64,000 nucleotides of DNA from Acidobacteriota bacterium (GCA_022826825.1 JAJDUD010000007.1:1-64000); one strand, 5' to 3'. Numbered from the stretch's first letter, positions 49,850 through 58,647 are shown. The notes: generated from the sequence alone by a model not told the origin. A program made the numbers and translations.

Positions 49850-50752
49850 TCAGGGGTTCCGGACCACCCGCAGGCTGACGTGGTCGCTGCGGTAGACGGG
49901 AGGATCGGCGAGGAAGCGGAAGGAACAGGTCGCCCGGTCCGGGTTGACGTTCCAGCCGCCGCCGCGCAGCACGCGCTCGGTGCCCGAGGCGGGGCCCTGG
50001 GGGTCCACCACCGGGGACTCCGGCCGGCGGACCTGCGCCGCGTAGTAGTCGGCGGAGGAGTAGTCCTGGACCCACTCCCAGTTGTTGCCGAGCATGTCGT
50101 GGAGCCCGAAGGGGTTCGCCGGGTACTCGTCCACCCGCGTGATCAGCGTGTGCTCGTCCCGCGGCCAGGGCGCGCCTCCCGGACGCCAGGTCCCCGCGGT
50201 GTTCACCTTCGTCTGATCGAAATCGTCGCCCCACCAGTAGGTCGTCTGGGTGCCCCCGCGGCAGGCGTATTCCCACTCCGCCTCCGTCGGTAGCCGCCAG
50301 GCCTGGCCGGTCTGCCGGCTCAGCCAGCGCGTGTAGGCGACGCCGTCGTTCCAGCTGACCTGGACGACGGGGTACCGGTCGGGCTCGGTGACCTCCGAGC
50401 CCGGCCCGTGCGGCTCCTTCCAGGTGAAGCCGGGGGAATAGACGAAGCGGCCGTCCCGGAGGATCCGGCCGGTGCCGAACTCCTCCGCCTCGGTCACGTA
50501 GCCGGTGTCCTCGACGAAGGCCGCGAACTCGGCGGTGGTCACTTCGTACTTCGAGATCCAGAAGTCGGAGACCTGGACCGCGTGAATGGGCTTTTCCTGG
50601 GGCGGGCCCGCCTGCGAGCCCATGAAGAAGACGCCGCCCTTGATTTCCACCATCTCGGGCATGGGGACGTCCTGGGCGGGGGCGGTGACGGCGAGGAGAA
50701 GGGAAGCGATCAGGGTGGCGAACAGGGAGTTCGGATGGGGGATTCCGGTCAT
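49850..50752 (-). CDS. Secreted SUMF1 / formylglycine-generating-enzyme-like protein
   Basis: From the ATG at 50752 the product has 300 residues and a signal peptide (LFATLIASLLLAVTAPAQ). The fold's landmarks are all there: MVEIKGGVFFMGSQAG near residue 34, YEVTTAEFAAFVEDTGY, YPVVQVSWNDGVAYTRWLSR, WRLPTEAEWEYACRGGT, NPFGLHDMLGNNWEWVQD and RVLRGGGWNVNPDRATCSFR. In true FGE two cysteines lie four residues apart in the last motif; here only the second is kept (ATCSFR), so formylglycine formation is unlikely. It may be a ligand-binding or sulfoxide/ergothioneine-like relative. Confidence 0.83.
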   Translation of the reverse strand: MTGIPHPNSLFATLIASLLLAVTAPAQDVPMPEMVEIKGGVFFMGSQAGPPQEKPIHAVQVSDFWISKYEVTTAEFAAFVEDTGYVTEAEEFGTGRILRDGRFVYSPGFTWKEPHGPGSEVTEPDRYPVVQVSWNDGVAYTRWLSRQTGQAWRLPTEAEWEYACRGGTQTTYWWGDDFDQTKVNTAGTWRPGGAPWPRDEHTLITRVDEYPANPFGLHDMLGNNWEWVQDYSSADYYAAQVRRPESPVVDPQGPASGTERVLRGGGWNVNPDRATCSFRFLADPPVYRSDHVSLRVVRNP

Positions 50753-50768
50753 GAGTTGGAGGGGCGAT

Positions 50769-50820
50769 GGGAGTTTCGCCGGCCTGCGGCCGGCGATGCC
50801 GGTCTGAAGACCGGCGCTCC
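50769..50820. repeat. Single hairpin half-element
   Basis: GGAGTTTCGCCGGCCTGCGG, then CCGGCGATGCC and GGTCTGAAGACCGGCGCTCC form one half-element in the reverse orientation. The second stem here is GCCGGCCTGCGGCCGGC, again with compensating base changes. It fills the gap between the SUMF1-like and gamma-glutamyltransferase genes. Confidence 0.8.
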
Positions 50821-50844
50821 TGCTGGGGACGGTACGAGGCGCCA

Positions 50845-52698
50845 TCAGTAGCCGACGGCGTAGGCGGCGCGGCGGGGGTCGGCGCCCGCCGTCATCGTGC
50901 CGGCCGCGAGGTCCATGAGGATGCCGTTGTTGCTGCCGAGGGCATAGCCGCCCGTGAGTTCGGCCCGGTGGCCCATCCCGAGGAGCGCCTCGACCACGCC
51001 CGGCATGACCCGGTTCTCCACCCGCACCAGGATGTCGGCGCCCGGGCTGTAGAAGTTGGGATCGGCGAAGAGGCTCAGCCGTGGGGCGGCCACCGCTTCC
51101 TGGATGTTCAGGCCGAAGTCGAGGATGTTCAGCAGCACCTGGAACTGCGTCTGGCCGATGGTCTCGCCGCCCGGGGTCCCGAGCGCGAGCATGAACTCGC
51201 CGTCCTTCAGGACGATGATCGGCGAGTTGTTCAGGATGGGGATCTGGCCGCCGCGGGCGTAGTTCGGGTGGTCCGGATGCGGCGCGGTGGAGCCGATCCG
51301 GGTTCCGTTGTTGAAGGTGAGGCCCGTGCTCCCGACCACCACCGCGGTGCCGAACATGCCGCCGTGCGTCGGGGTGCAGGCCACCGCGTTGCCGGCCGCG
51401 TCCACCACCGAGAAGCTGGTGGTGCTTCCGGCAAAGGACCGGCTCGCCGCCGGGTTCGCCGCGGAGAGGACGCCCGGCGCCGCATCCGTCGCGGCAGTAC
51501 CCGGCGGGACGCCGCCCTCGGGGTAGGCGATCGCGGTCCGCTCGTTCATGAGCGCGCGCCGCGTCTCGGCGTACTCCTTCGAGAGGAGTCCCTCGAGCGG
51601 GACCTCGAACTTCGCCTGGTCGGCGACGTAGCGGTAGACGTCGGACTTGGCGACCTTGATCGACTCGATCACGAGATGGAGCGTCTCCGCCGAGTTCTGG
51701 CCCAGTGCGGCGATGTCGAAGCCCTCGATCAGGTTGAGCTGCATCAGCACTTCCATGCCGCCGCGGGAGGTGGGCGGACTCGAATAGACGTCGTATCCCC
51801 GGTAGTTGGTGTGGAGGGGCTCCTTCCACATCGGCTCGTAGGCGGCGAAGTCCTCGAGCGTGAACGGCCCGTCGTTCTCCTCGTAGAAGCGGGCCATCTC
51901 CTCGGCGATGTCTCCCCGGTAGAAGCGGTCGAAGGCGGCGTCGAGGGCTTCCGAACGGCTCTTGCCGGCGCGCCGGGCGGCCTGCTCCGCCTCCACGAGC
52001 TTCTCGAGCGTCCGGGCGAGGTCGGGCATCTTGTAGAGATCGCCGGTCGCGGGGACGCGTCCCTCGGGCAGGAACATCCGCACGCTGGTCGGGAAACGCT
52101 CGAAATCCTCCCGTGAGGCTTCGATCGCCCGGGACACCGACTCCTCCATGGGATGGCCGTTTTTCGCGTAGTCGATCGCGGGCGCCAGCACCTCTTCGAG
52201 GCTCATGGTGCCGTGGCGGTCGAGCATCGAGATCCAGGCCCCGAAGAGTCCCGGGACCACCCCGGCGTTGATGCCCTTGTTCAACTGGGCGGGCGCGAGG
52301 TCCCCGGCGCGGAGCGCCTTGGGAGCCGCTCCGGTAGCGCTCAGCGAGTGGACCGTCCCCGTCGCCTGGTCGAAGTAGGTCAGGAAGCCGTTCCCCGCCG
52401 CTCCGGACATCTGGGGACGGACGACGTTGAGGACCGCCAGCACCGCAACCGAGGCGTCGATCGCGTTGCCGCCCTTCATCAGGGTCTGGACGCCCGCCAT
52501 GGACGCGAGGGGATGTCCCGCGCTCACGAGGCCGTGGACCCCCGGCACCACCGGGCGGTCCTGGCTCCGCATCTCCCCGACGCGGATGGGGTGGGCGCTC
52601 TCCTGGGCGAAACAGGGCGCCGCGAGAAGGACGGCCGCCAGCGCTGCCGGGAAACCACGGCCCGGTGAGGTCCCGGGCCGGGAAAGGGAAGTCTTCAT
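50845..52698 (-). CDS. ggt: Gamma-glutamyltransferase
   Basis: This 617-residue N-terminal-nucleophile hydrolase has a signal peptide (ALAAVLLAAPCFAQ), then GLVSAGHPLASMAGVQTLMK, GGNAIDASVAVLAVLNVVRP with QMSGAAGNGFLTY, and ASREDFERFPTS. The autocleavage site and catalytic Thr lie in FAGSTTSFSVVDAAGNAVAC near residue 405, and the substrate glycines in LALGTPGGETIGQT and LTFNNGTRIGS. It cleaves gamma-glutamyl bonds of glutathione and related peptides in the periplasm. It comes 23 bp after the amidohydrolase gene, in a run that begins with cstA. Confidence 0.92.
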   Translation of the reverse strand: MKTSLSRPGTSPGRGFPAALAAVLLAAPCFAQESAHPIRVGEMRSQDRPVVPGVHGLVSAGHPLASMAGVQTLMKGGNAIDASVAVLAVLNVVRPQMSGAAGNGFLTYFDQATGTVHSLSATGAAPKALRAGDLAPAQLNKGINAGVVPGLFGAWISMLDRHGTMSLEEVLAPAIDYAKNGHPMEESVSRAIEASREDFERFPTSVRMFLPEGRVPATGDLYKMPDLARTLEKLVEAEQAARRAGKSRSEALDAAFDRFYRGDIAEEMARFYEENDGPFTLEDFAAYEPMWKEPLHTNYRGYDVYSSPPTSRGGMEVLMQLNLIEGFDIAALGQNSAETLHLVIESIKVAKSDVYRYVADQAKFEVPLEGLLSKEYAETRRALMNERTAIAYPEGGVPPGTAATDAAPGVLSAANPAASRSFAGSTTSFSVVDAAGNAVACTPTHGGMFGTAVVVGSTGLTFNNGTRIGSTAPHPDHPNYARGGQIPILNNSPIIVLKDGEFMLALGTPGGETIGQTQFQVLLNILDFGLNIQEAVAAPRLSLFADPNFYSPGADILVRVENRVMPGVVEALLGMGHRAELTGGYALGSNNGILMDLAAGTMTAGADPRRAAYAVGY

Positions 52699-52721
52699 GT
52701 TCGTCTCCTCCTGTAGAGAGG

Positions 52722-54071
52722 CTAGTCGCGCCGGTAGACCCTGCCGTCCTTGACCACGACCACCGGCTCGTTCAGCTCGGTGATGCTGAAGCGGGGATCA
52801 CCCCGCAACACCACGATATCGGCGATCTTGCCCGGCTCGATGCTGCCCAGGTCGTCCGCCAGCCCGAGGATCCGGGCGTTGACGCGGGTCGCCGCCACGA
52901 TGGCCTCCATGGGCGTCATTCCGAGATCGACGTGGGCCTTGAGCTCCCGCCAGAGGGCCTCGGTATGGAAGTTCATCGGCGTCCCGGAGTCGGTGCCCAT
53001 GCCCATCACCGCGCCGGCCTCGATCCACTGTCCGAGAGAGGCGTCGCCGAAGAACATCTGGCGGGCGGTCGTCTGGAAGTAGGGAAGGGTGTGGAAGTTC
53101 TCGAAGCTGCGCTGCAGTTCGTCATACATGGCCGCCGGCAGGTCGTCCCGGAGCCGCGGGTCCTGGAGGCGCTCCGGAAACTCCACGGTGGCCGGGAACA
53201 CCCAGACCCGGTGCGCGCCGGTGATCACCACCGGGCGGCCGGCGACCACGATGTCCCGCAGCAGGTCCGGCTCGTAGGGAGGCGTGCCCGCCGAGCCCGC
53301 GTGGGTGAGGACGTCGATGCCGGCTTCGAGGGCGTTTTTAACCTCGTCGGGCCCGTATACGTGGGCGTGGACCTGCAGCCCGTGCCGGTGCGCGGTGTCC
53401 GCGACCGCCCGGTAGTCCTCGCGGGTGAGCCCGACCCAGGCCTTGATCACGTCTACTCCCGCTTCCGCGAGCCGCTCGACCGCCGCCGAGGCTTCCTCCG
53501 GTGAGCTGACGCCGATCTGGTAGTTCTCCGGCCAGAAACTCACCCGGCGGGTGATCCAGGGACCGGCCATCAGCAGCCTGGCGCCCGGGACCTCGCCGCG
53601 GGCGATGCGGTCGCGCACCGCGAGGCTGGCTTCGAGCGGCGCCCCGAGATCCACGGCGGTGGTCACCCCGGCGAGCAGGAGCTGCTTCGCCGAGATTTCC
53701 ATGACCTCCTCGATGTCCACTCCCTCCTCGTCGATCCAGGAGAACCAGCGGCCGTATTCGCCGTGTCCGAGGACGGCGAGGTGGGCGTGGAGATCCATCA
53801 TCCCGGGGATCATCACCCGCCCGCTGGTGTCCACCACCCGGGCGTCGGGGGGAATCTCCAGTTCCGCGGCGCGGCCCACGGCGACGATGCGCTCACCCTC
53901 GATGAGCACCGCGGCGTGATGGAGCGGCGGCACGTCGTAGCCGTCGAGCAGCATCCCGCCCACGAGGGCGAGCCTTTCCTGCGCCGCCGCCGATGCCGCG
54001 AACGCCGCCGCCAGGATCAGGTGGGACGCGAGCGCCGCCGCCGTTTCTCGGGACCGGTCCCGAAAGGACAT
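52722..54071 (-). CDS. Secreted amidohydrolase (prolidase/imidazolonepropionase-like)
   Basis: From the ATG at 54071 the protein has 449 residues and a signal peptide ending at AASAAAQ. The metal-dependent hydrolase motif MIPGMMDLHAHLAVLG lies near residue 75, the carboxylated-lysine region in GVDVIKAWVG near 205, the histidines in GLQVHAHVYG and DVLTHAGS near 230-255, and the catalytic Asp in MGMGTDSGTPMNFH near 330. RILGLADDLGSIEPGKIADI closes the fold. Similar secreted enzymes split N-terminal or imide bonds of peptides. It starts 13 bp after cstA, so it is co-transcribed. Confidence 0.87.
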   Translation of the reverse strand: MSFRDRSRETAAALASHLILAAAFAASAAAQERLALVGGMLLDGYDVPPLHHAAVLIEGERIVAVGRAAELEIPPDARVVDTSGRVMIPGMMDLHAHLAVLGHGEYGRWFSWIDEEGVDIEEVMEISAKQLLLAGVTTAVDLGAPLEASLAVRDRIARGEVPGARLLMAGPWITRRVSFWPENYQIGVSSPEEASAAVERLAEAGVDVIKAWVGLTREDYRAVADTAHRHGLQVHAHVYGPDEVKNALEAGIDVLTHAGSAGTPPYEPDLLRDIVVAGRPVVITGAHRVWVFPATVEFPERLQDPRLRDDLPAAMYDELQRSFENFHTLPYFQTTARQMFFGDASLGQWIEAGAVMGMGTDSGTPMNFHTEALWRELKAHVDLGMTPMEAIVAATRVNARILGLADDLGSIEPGKIADIVVLRGDPRFSITELNEPVVVVKDGRVYRRD

Positions 54072-54084
54072 TCCGGGGGAGCGG

Positions 54085-55785
54085 TCAGTCCCCGAACGCG
54101 CGGCGGATCCCCTCGATCGCGGCATCCCGGCCCTTCGTGAACCGGAGGATCCCCTCGAAGACCAGCCCCACCGCGAGCGCCATGATCGCCCCGCCCACCA
54201 GCAGCAGGACGAGGTTTCCGGACTCCGCGTAGAGCCAGATGTTGTAGATCATGGCGGCGATGGTGATGCCCACCATGAACACCATCGGGAAGAGCGCGAA
54301 GGCGAACGGCTTCTTGCGGAAGTAGAGGTAGAGCGTCACCGACAGCAGGGTCAGTCCCGCCATGATCTGGTTCGTGGTCCCGAACAGCGCCCAGAGCGCC
54401 GTGCCCGCGGGCACCATTTCCCCGGTCCCCGACGGGACCTTCATCAGCGCGAAGAAGCCGATGATCCCGACGGCGAGCAGGGAGGCCACCTGGCGGTTCC
54501 CGAGGATCGGGACCTTGATGCTGTCCGAGATCTCCTCGATGTTGTAGCGGAGGATCCGGGTTGCCGAGTCGAGAGTGGTGAGCGCGAAGGAGACGGCCAC
54601 CAGCGCCACGAAGGCCTTCCCCGCCTCCACCGGAATCCCGATGGTGACCAGGAAGTTGGCGGCTCCCGTGATGTAGGCGTCCAGCTTCTGGGCCAGGCCG
54701 TTCGCCGCGTTCCAGTCCGCGTAGTGCTGGTGCCACAGATCGCTGCTCGCGAATCCCGCGGTGCAGGCGAGCACGGCCGAAAGCCCGAGCAGGCTCTCGG
54801 CGATCATCCCGCCGTAGCCGATAAGGGGCGCGTCGCTCTCCTTGTCGATCTGCTTGGAGGTGGTGCCCGAGGACACGAGCGCGTGGAATCCCGAGACCGC
54901 GCCGCAGGCGATCACGACGAAGACGAACGGGAAGATGGGCGGGGCGCCGCTGGGATCGGGGTTGTAGGCGGGGGCCGCGAACTCGGGGTTCTGGATCACG
55001 AAGGAGACGAAGATCCCGATGAGCCCGACGTAGAGCAGGATGGAGTTCAGGAAGTCCCGCGGCTGGAGCAGCAGCCAGACCGGCAGCACCGAGGCGCAGA
55101 ACGCGTAGGCCAGCAGCACGTAGCTCCAGGCCGTCGTGGAGAGATCCGGCGTCGGGATCACCGCCATCCCGAGCCAGATGCTCACGAACAGAAGCGTGGC
55201 GCCGACCGGCACGATGTAGCGGAGCGGGACGCCCTTGCGGTACGAGAGGTAGCCGATGGCGATGGCGAGCACCATCACCGCGGTGCTCGGGGCCACCGCC
55301 TCGGGATAGAAGATGCTGGAGAAGAGTTGCGCAACGACCTGGACGAAGACTCCCATCGCGAGCCCGACCAGGAAGACGATCAGGGCGTGGAAGAGGTACT
55401 TGGCGCGGCGGCCGATGATGTCCTCGGCGATCCGGCCGACGGACTTGCCCTTCGCCCGGATGCTGATGCAGAGCGCCGAGAAGTCGTGCACCGCGCCCAC
55501 CAGCAGGGTGCCGACGACCACCCAGATCATCGCGGGGACCCAGCCCCAGATCACGGCGATGGCGGGACCGAGCATGGGAGCGAGGCCCGCGATGGAGGCG
55601 TAGTGGTGACCGAAGAGGACCGGCTTCGGGGTCGGGACGTAGTCGTGCCCGTCCTTCAATTCGTGCGCCGGAGTGGGCCGCGAATCGTCCAGCTCGAAGG
55701 AGCGGCGGGCGATGCGCCGGCCGTAGTAGCGGTACCCGACGATGTAGAGGCCGAAGCACACGAGCGTCGCGAGCAGTGGGCTCAT
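54085..55785 (-). CDS. cstA: Carbon starvation protein A, peptide/pyruvate transporter family
   Basis: The 566-residue protein has about 14 hydrophobic segments. Family motifs include YVPTPKPVLFGHHYASIAGL at residues 50-69, APMLGPAIAVIWGWVPAMIW, AVHDFSALCISIRAKGKSVG, GFHALVSSGTTSKQIDKESD near 265 and YGGMIAESLLGLSAVLACTA. It imports peptides or pyruvate during nutrient shortage, using a cation gradient. It leads a minus-strand run with the amidohydrolase, gamma-glutamyltransferase and SUMF1-like genes. The gene is divergent from the dienelactone-hydrolase-like gene, and the shared 130-bp gap holds both promoters. Confidence 0.93.
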   Translation of the reverse strand: MSPLLATLVCFGLYIVGYRYYGRRIARRSFELDDSRPTPAHELKDGHDYVPTPKPVLFGHHYASIAGLAPMLGPAIAVIWGWVPAMIWVVVGTLLVGAVHDFSALCISIRAKGKSVGRIAEDIIGRRAKYLFHALIVFLVGLAMGVFVQVVAQLFSSIFYPEAVAPSTAVMVLAIAIGYLSYRKGVPLRYIVPVGATLLFVSIWLGMAVIPTPDLSTTAWSYVLLAYAFCASVLPVWLLLQPRDFLNSILLYVGLIGIFVSFVIQNPEFAAPAYNPDPSGAPPIFPFVFVVIACGAVSGFHALVSSGTTSKQIDKESDAPLIGYGGMIAESLLGLSAVLACTAGFASSDLWHQHYADWNAANGLAQKLDAYITGAANFLVTIGIPVEAGKAFVALVAVSFALTTLDSATRILRYNIEEISDSIKVPILGNRQVASLLAVGIIGFFALMKVPSGTGEMVPAGTALWALFGTTNQIMAGLTLLSVTLYLYFRKKPFAFALFPMVFMVGITIAAMIYNIWLYAESGNLVLLLVGGAIMALAVGLVFEGILRFTKGRDAAIEGIRRAFGD

Positions 55786-55915
55786 CGGCGTCCTTCCTTT
55801 CGCTCCCGGCGCGGTAGCCGGCCGAACATAACAAATGAAGGACGCGTTCCGGAAGGAAAATCGGTCGTTCCCCGGTGCTGCCTTGGTAGCATCGCGGCCC
55901 CCGAGGAGGGTCGAA

Positions 55916-56584
55916 ATGCGTAGCGAAATGGTCTCCTTTGCCGCGAACGGCGGTTCCGCGGACGGCTACCTGGCGATTCCGGATCGGCCGGGACCCGGCG
56001 TTCTGGTGATCCAGGAGTGGTGGGGTCTGGTGGGCCACATCAAGGAGGTCGCCGACCGTTTCGCCGAGGCCGGGTTCACCGCGCTCGCTCCCGATCTCTT
56101 CCACGGCGAGGCGACCACCTCGCCGGACGAGGCCGGCAAGCTGTTCATGGCCCTCGAGGTGGACCGCGCCGAGCAGGACCTGCGGGGCGCCGCGGACCAC
56201 CTGGCGACGGTCGCTTCCGGCGACTCCGTCGGGGTAGTGGGTTTCTGCATGGGCGGCCAGCTCGCGCTCTACGCCGCCAGCAAGTCGCCGCGCATCGGCG
56301 CCTGCGTGGACTTCTACGGCGTCCACCCGAACGTCCATCCGGACTACGGCGCGATCCGCTGTCCGGTGCTCGGGCTCTTCGCCGAGAACGACGGCTTCGT
56401 GAACGCGGAGGCCGTCGCCAACCTGGACGCGTCGCTCACCGGTGCGGGCGTCGCGCACGAGTTCCACACCTACGCGGGAACCGAACACGCGTTCTTCAAC
56501 GACCGCCGTCCGTCCTACGACGCGGAGGCGTCCCGGGATGCGTGGGACCGCGTGATCCGCCTCTTCCGCGGGAGTCTCCGTTAG
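55916..56584 (+). CDS. Dienelactone hydrolase family protein
   Basis: The 222-residue protein starts at the ATG at 55916, with GAGGAGGG 5 nt upstream and a TAGCAT box at 55887. The family triad is complete: Cys in VGFCMGGQLALYA near residue 111, Asp in LFAENDGFV near 160, His in GTEHAFFND near 195, with the glutamate and tryptophans in VIQEWWGLVG near 32. It hydrolyses dienelactones or similar cyclic esters in the cytoplasm. Its stop overlaps that of the convergent DUF4143 gene. Confidence 0.92.
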   Translation: MRSEMVSFAANGGSADGYLAIPDRPGPGVLVIQEWWGLVGHIKEVADRFAEAGFTALAPDLFHGEATTSPDEAGKLFMALEVDRAEQDLRGAADHLATVASGDSVGVVGFCMGGQLALYAASKSPRIGACVDFYGVHPNVHPDYGAIRCPVLGLFAENDGFVNAEAVANLDASLTGAGVAHEFHTYAGTEHAFFNDRRPSYDAEASRDAWDRVIRLFRGSLR

Positions 56585-57777
56585 TCGGATCGGCGCGCCG
56601 CCGGCCTCCCGGACGCCGTCCCGACCGCCGACGCCGGCGGTGCGATGAAACTCAGGCAGTTTCCGGGGTGGACCAGTCGCCAGGTGGCCTCCGGATACGC
56701 CCGTCGCCAGCCGGAGGGTGGACGGGCCGAGGCGCGGGGAGACCACTTCATTTCGGCGGCCGCCAGCGTCCCGCCGTGGCTCTCCACCAAGTCGAGTTCC
56801 TGTCGGTCATAGGTGCGCCAGAAGTAGCTTTCGACGAGCCGCCGGGTGTACAGATTGAGCTTCAGCCGCTCGGCGAGGAGGTAGTTCTCCCAGAGCGCGC
56901 CCGCGTCGTCCCGCAGCGCGAGCGGGCTGAAGTTGCCGATCAGTCCGTTGCGAACGCCGTTGTCGAAGAAGAAGTAGCGGCGGCTCCGGGTGATTTCCTT
57001 TGTCAGGTTGCGGCTGAAACCATGGCGGCTGTAGAGGACGAATGCCTTCTCGAGGAGATCCAGATAGCGGTCCACGGTCGGGACGCTGAGGCCGACCCGG
57101 CCCCCGAGTTCCGGGAGCGAGACGTCCTTGCCGATCTGAAACGCCAGCGACTGGAGCAGCCGCAGGAGTTTTCCGGCCTGGCGGACACCGTCCAGCGCCA
57201 GGACGTCCCGAAAGAGATAGGACGAAACCAACTCCCTCAGATACGCCTCCCGTTCCTCCGACGACTCCGCGAGCACCACTTCGGGATAGGAGCCATGGAC
57301 CAGGCGCATCTCCAGACGGGCCGTGGTTTCGTGCGCGGTCTCCACCCGGCCAAGCTCCAGTTGGCTGAGCGGCAGCAGGAGCAGGGTGCGTTTCCTGCCC
57401 GTGAGCGGCTCGCCGGTGCGCTGTGCGAGATCGAATGAAGACGAGCCGGTGGCGATGACGCGCAGCCCGTCCACGTGGTCCACGAGCAGTTTCAGGGCCA
57501 GACCGATCTGCCGGACGTGCTGCGCTTCGTCCACGATCAGGGTGCGGCGGCCGCCGACGAAGGATCGGAGCTTCGCTACCGACTGGCTCTCCAGGTAGTC
57601 ACGTACCGTGATGTCCTCTCCGCTGACGATGAGGGCATCCGGCGCGTGTTCCCGTGCGAACCGGCGGATGAGGGTCGTCTTCCCGACCCGTCGGGGTCCG
57701 TAGAGGACGGCGACCCGTCCGGGCGCCACGGCCCGGACCAACGAGTCGAGCTGCGCCTGTGGAATGTAGGGAGGCAT
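56581..57777 (-). CDS. AAA_14/DUF4143 ATPase, copy 2
   Basis: This 398-residue protein shares the plan of the gene at 48676: Walker A LYGPRRVGKTTLIRRFA near 25-41, Walker B RTLIVDEAQHVRQIG near 77, sensor VIATGSSSFDLAQRTGEPL near 108, a helical part, and the DUF4143 end with YFFFDNGVRNGLIGNF near 270 and YFWRTYDRQELDLVESHGG with AAAEMKWS near 335-355. Sequence identity to copy 1 is low, so it is not a recent duplicate. It follows trmJ by 47 bp on the same strand, and that gap holds a perfect palindrome. Confidence 0.87.
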   Translation of the reverse strand: MPPYIPQAQLDSLVRAVAPGRVAVLYGPRRVGKTTLIRRFAREHAPDALIVSGEDITVRDYLESQSVAKLRSFVGGRRTLIVDEAQHVRQIGLALKLLVDHVDGLRVIATGSSSFDLAQRTGEPLTGRKRTLLLLPLSQLELGRVETAHETTARLEMRLVHGSYPEVVLAESSEEREAYLRELVSSYLFRDVLALDGVRQAGKLLRLLQSLAFQIGKDVSLPELGGRVGLSVPTVDRYLDLLEKAFVLYSRHGFSRNLTKEITRSRRYFFFDNGVRNGLIGNFSPLALRDDAGALWENYLLAERLKLNLYTRRLVESYFWRTYDRQELDLVESHGGTLAAAEMKWSPRASARPPSGWRRAYPEATWRLVHPGNCLSFIAPPASAVGTASGRPAARRSD

Positions 57778-57782
57778 AAATG

Positions 57783-57804
57783 GCGATATTCCTGTAAATA
57801 TCGC
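57783..57804. promoter_or_regulatory. AT-rich palindrome directly before the second DUF4143 gene
   Basis: GCGATATT (57783-57790) and AATATCGC (57797-57804) are perfect 8-bp inverted repeats with a 6-bp centre, 5 bp before the minus-strand ATG at 57777. The tract is AT-rich compared with its surroundings, as at the other DUF4143 gene. Confidence 0.55.
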
Positions 57805-57824
57805 TAGCTATACCTTCTGTTTTT

Positions 57825-58613
57825 CTATTCCTTGGCCATCGTCACGCCGCCGTTGTTCGGCCCACCCGCCGGTTCGCGGTCTGGCGTCCCTTTCCGTGGA
57901 CCCGGCTTGCCCGCTCTGGTTCCCGCGTCCTTCACGCGGCGGGTGAAGGCCATCATCATCCGGGTCTCGCGCTCGGTGAGGCCGGTGCGCCCGAAGAGTT
58001 CGCGCCATTCGGCGAAGCGCGCTTCCGGTTTCTGCGGCGGCAGGAATCCCACCGCCAGCATGGCGTCGCGCAGGGTGAGGAGCGCGCGCTCGGCCTGTTC
58101 CGCGGTGGCCCGGCGCATCGGTTCTTCGGGCGGGGGACCGCTCGCCAGGAAGATCTCGTAGGCCGCGATCATCGCCGCCTGGGCGAGGTTCAGGGAGGGC
58201 TGGCGGGGCGAGGTGGGAATCCGTACCTGGCGCTGACAGAGCGAGCGCTCCTCCAGGGTCAGTCCGCTCGACTCGTTCCCGAAGACCACCGCGGCCTCGC
58301 CGCCCGGCTCGATCGCCGCGACTTCGCCGGCGAGTTGCCGCGGGCTCAGGTGGCGAATTGCTTCCCGGCCCCGGCCGCTCAGCCCGGCCACCAGCCGGCA
58401 ACCACCGACCGCTTCGGCCAGCGTAGGGAATACGGTTGCCTGCTCGAGGACTTCCTCGGCCTGCCACGCCATGCGAAAGGCCTCGACCGTACGCCAGTCC
58501 CCGGGCTCGACCAGGCGGAGGCCGGCAAGCCCCGTGTTGCCGATCACCCGGGCCACCGCCCCGATGTTCTCCGGACGCCGGGGCCGGACAAGGACGAGGT
58601 GGACCTGGGCCAT
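57825..58613 (-). CDS. trmJ: tRNA 2'-O-methyltransferase of the TrmJ/SpoU group
   Basis: The 262-residue protein shows motif 1 in VHLVLVRPRRPENIGAVARV at residues 4-23, motif 2 in AAVVFGNESSGLTLEE near 108, with the conserved E and G, and motif 3 in PTSPRQPSLNLAQAAMIAAY near 134, the knot that binds SAM. A C-terminal helical part (FAEWRELFGRTGLTERETRM) is typical of TrmJ/LasT, which methylates the 2'-hydroxyl of nucleotide 32 in tRNA. A lysine/proline-rich 35-residue tail follows. A TAGGAT box lies 12 bp before the ATG, and no ribosome site is seen. Confidence 0.86.
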   Translation of the reverse strand: MAQVHLVLVRPRRPENIGAVARVIGNTGLAGLRLVEPGDWRTVEAFRMAWQAEEVLEQATVFPTLAEAVGGCRLVAGLSGRGREAIRHLSPRQLAGEVAAIEPGGEAAVVFGNESSGLTLEERSLCQRQVRIPTSPRQPSLNLAQAAMIAAYEIFLASGPPPEEPMRRATAEQAERALLTLRDAMLAVGFLPPQKPEARFAEWRELFGRTGLTERETRMMMAFTRRVKDAGTRAGKPGPRKGTPDREPAGGPNNGGVTMAKE

Positions 58614-58625
58614 GAGACCGTGCCT

Positions 58626-58631
58626 ATCCTA
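58626..58631 (-). promoter_or_regulatory. Candidate -10 box (TAGGAT) for trmJ
   Basis: TAGGAT lies 12 bp before the trmJ ATG. The overlapping TATCCT on the other strand (58625-58630) could serve the divergent small gene at 58648. Confidence 0.4.
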
Positions 58632-58647
58632 GAAGCCCCCCCTCCCC

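Noticed and set aside
49850..51829. One 659-codon gene covering the SUMF1-like region and half of the gamma-glutamyltransferase
   Set aside because: The first 300 or so codons are an off-frame copy of the gamma-glutamyltransferase gene followed by the hairpin repeat; the SUMF1 part has its own ATG and signal peptide.
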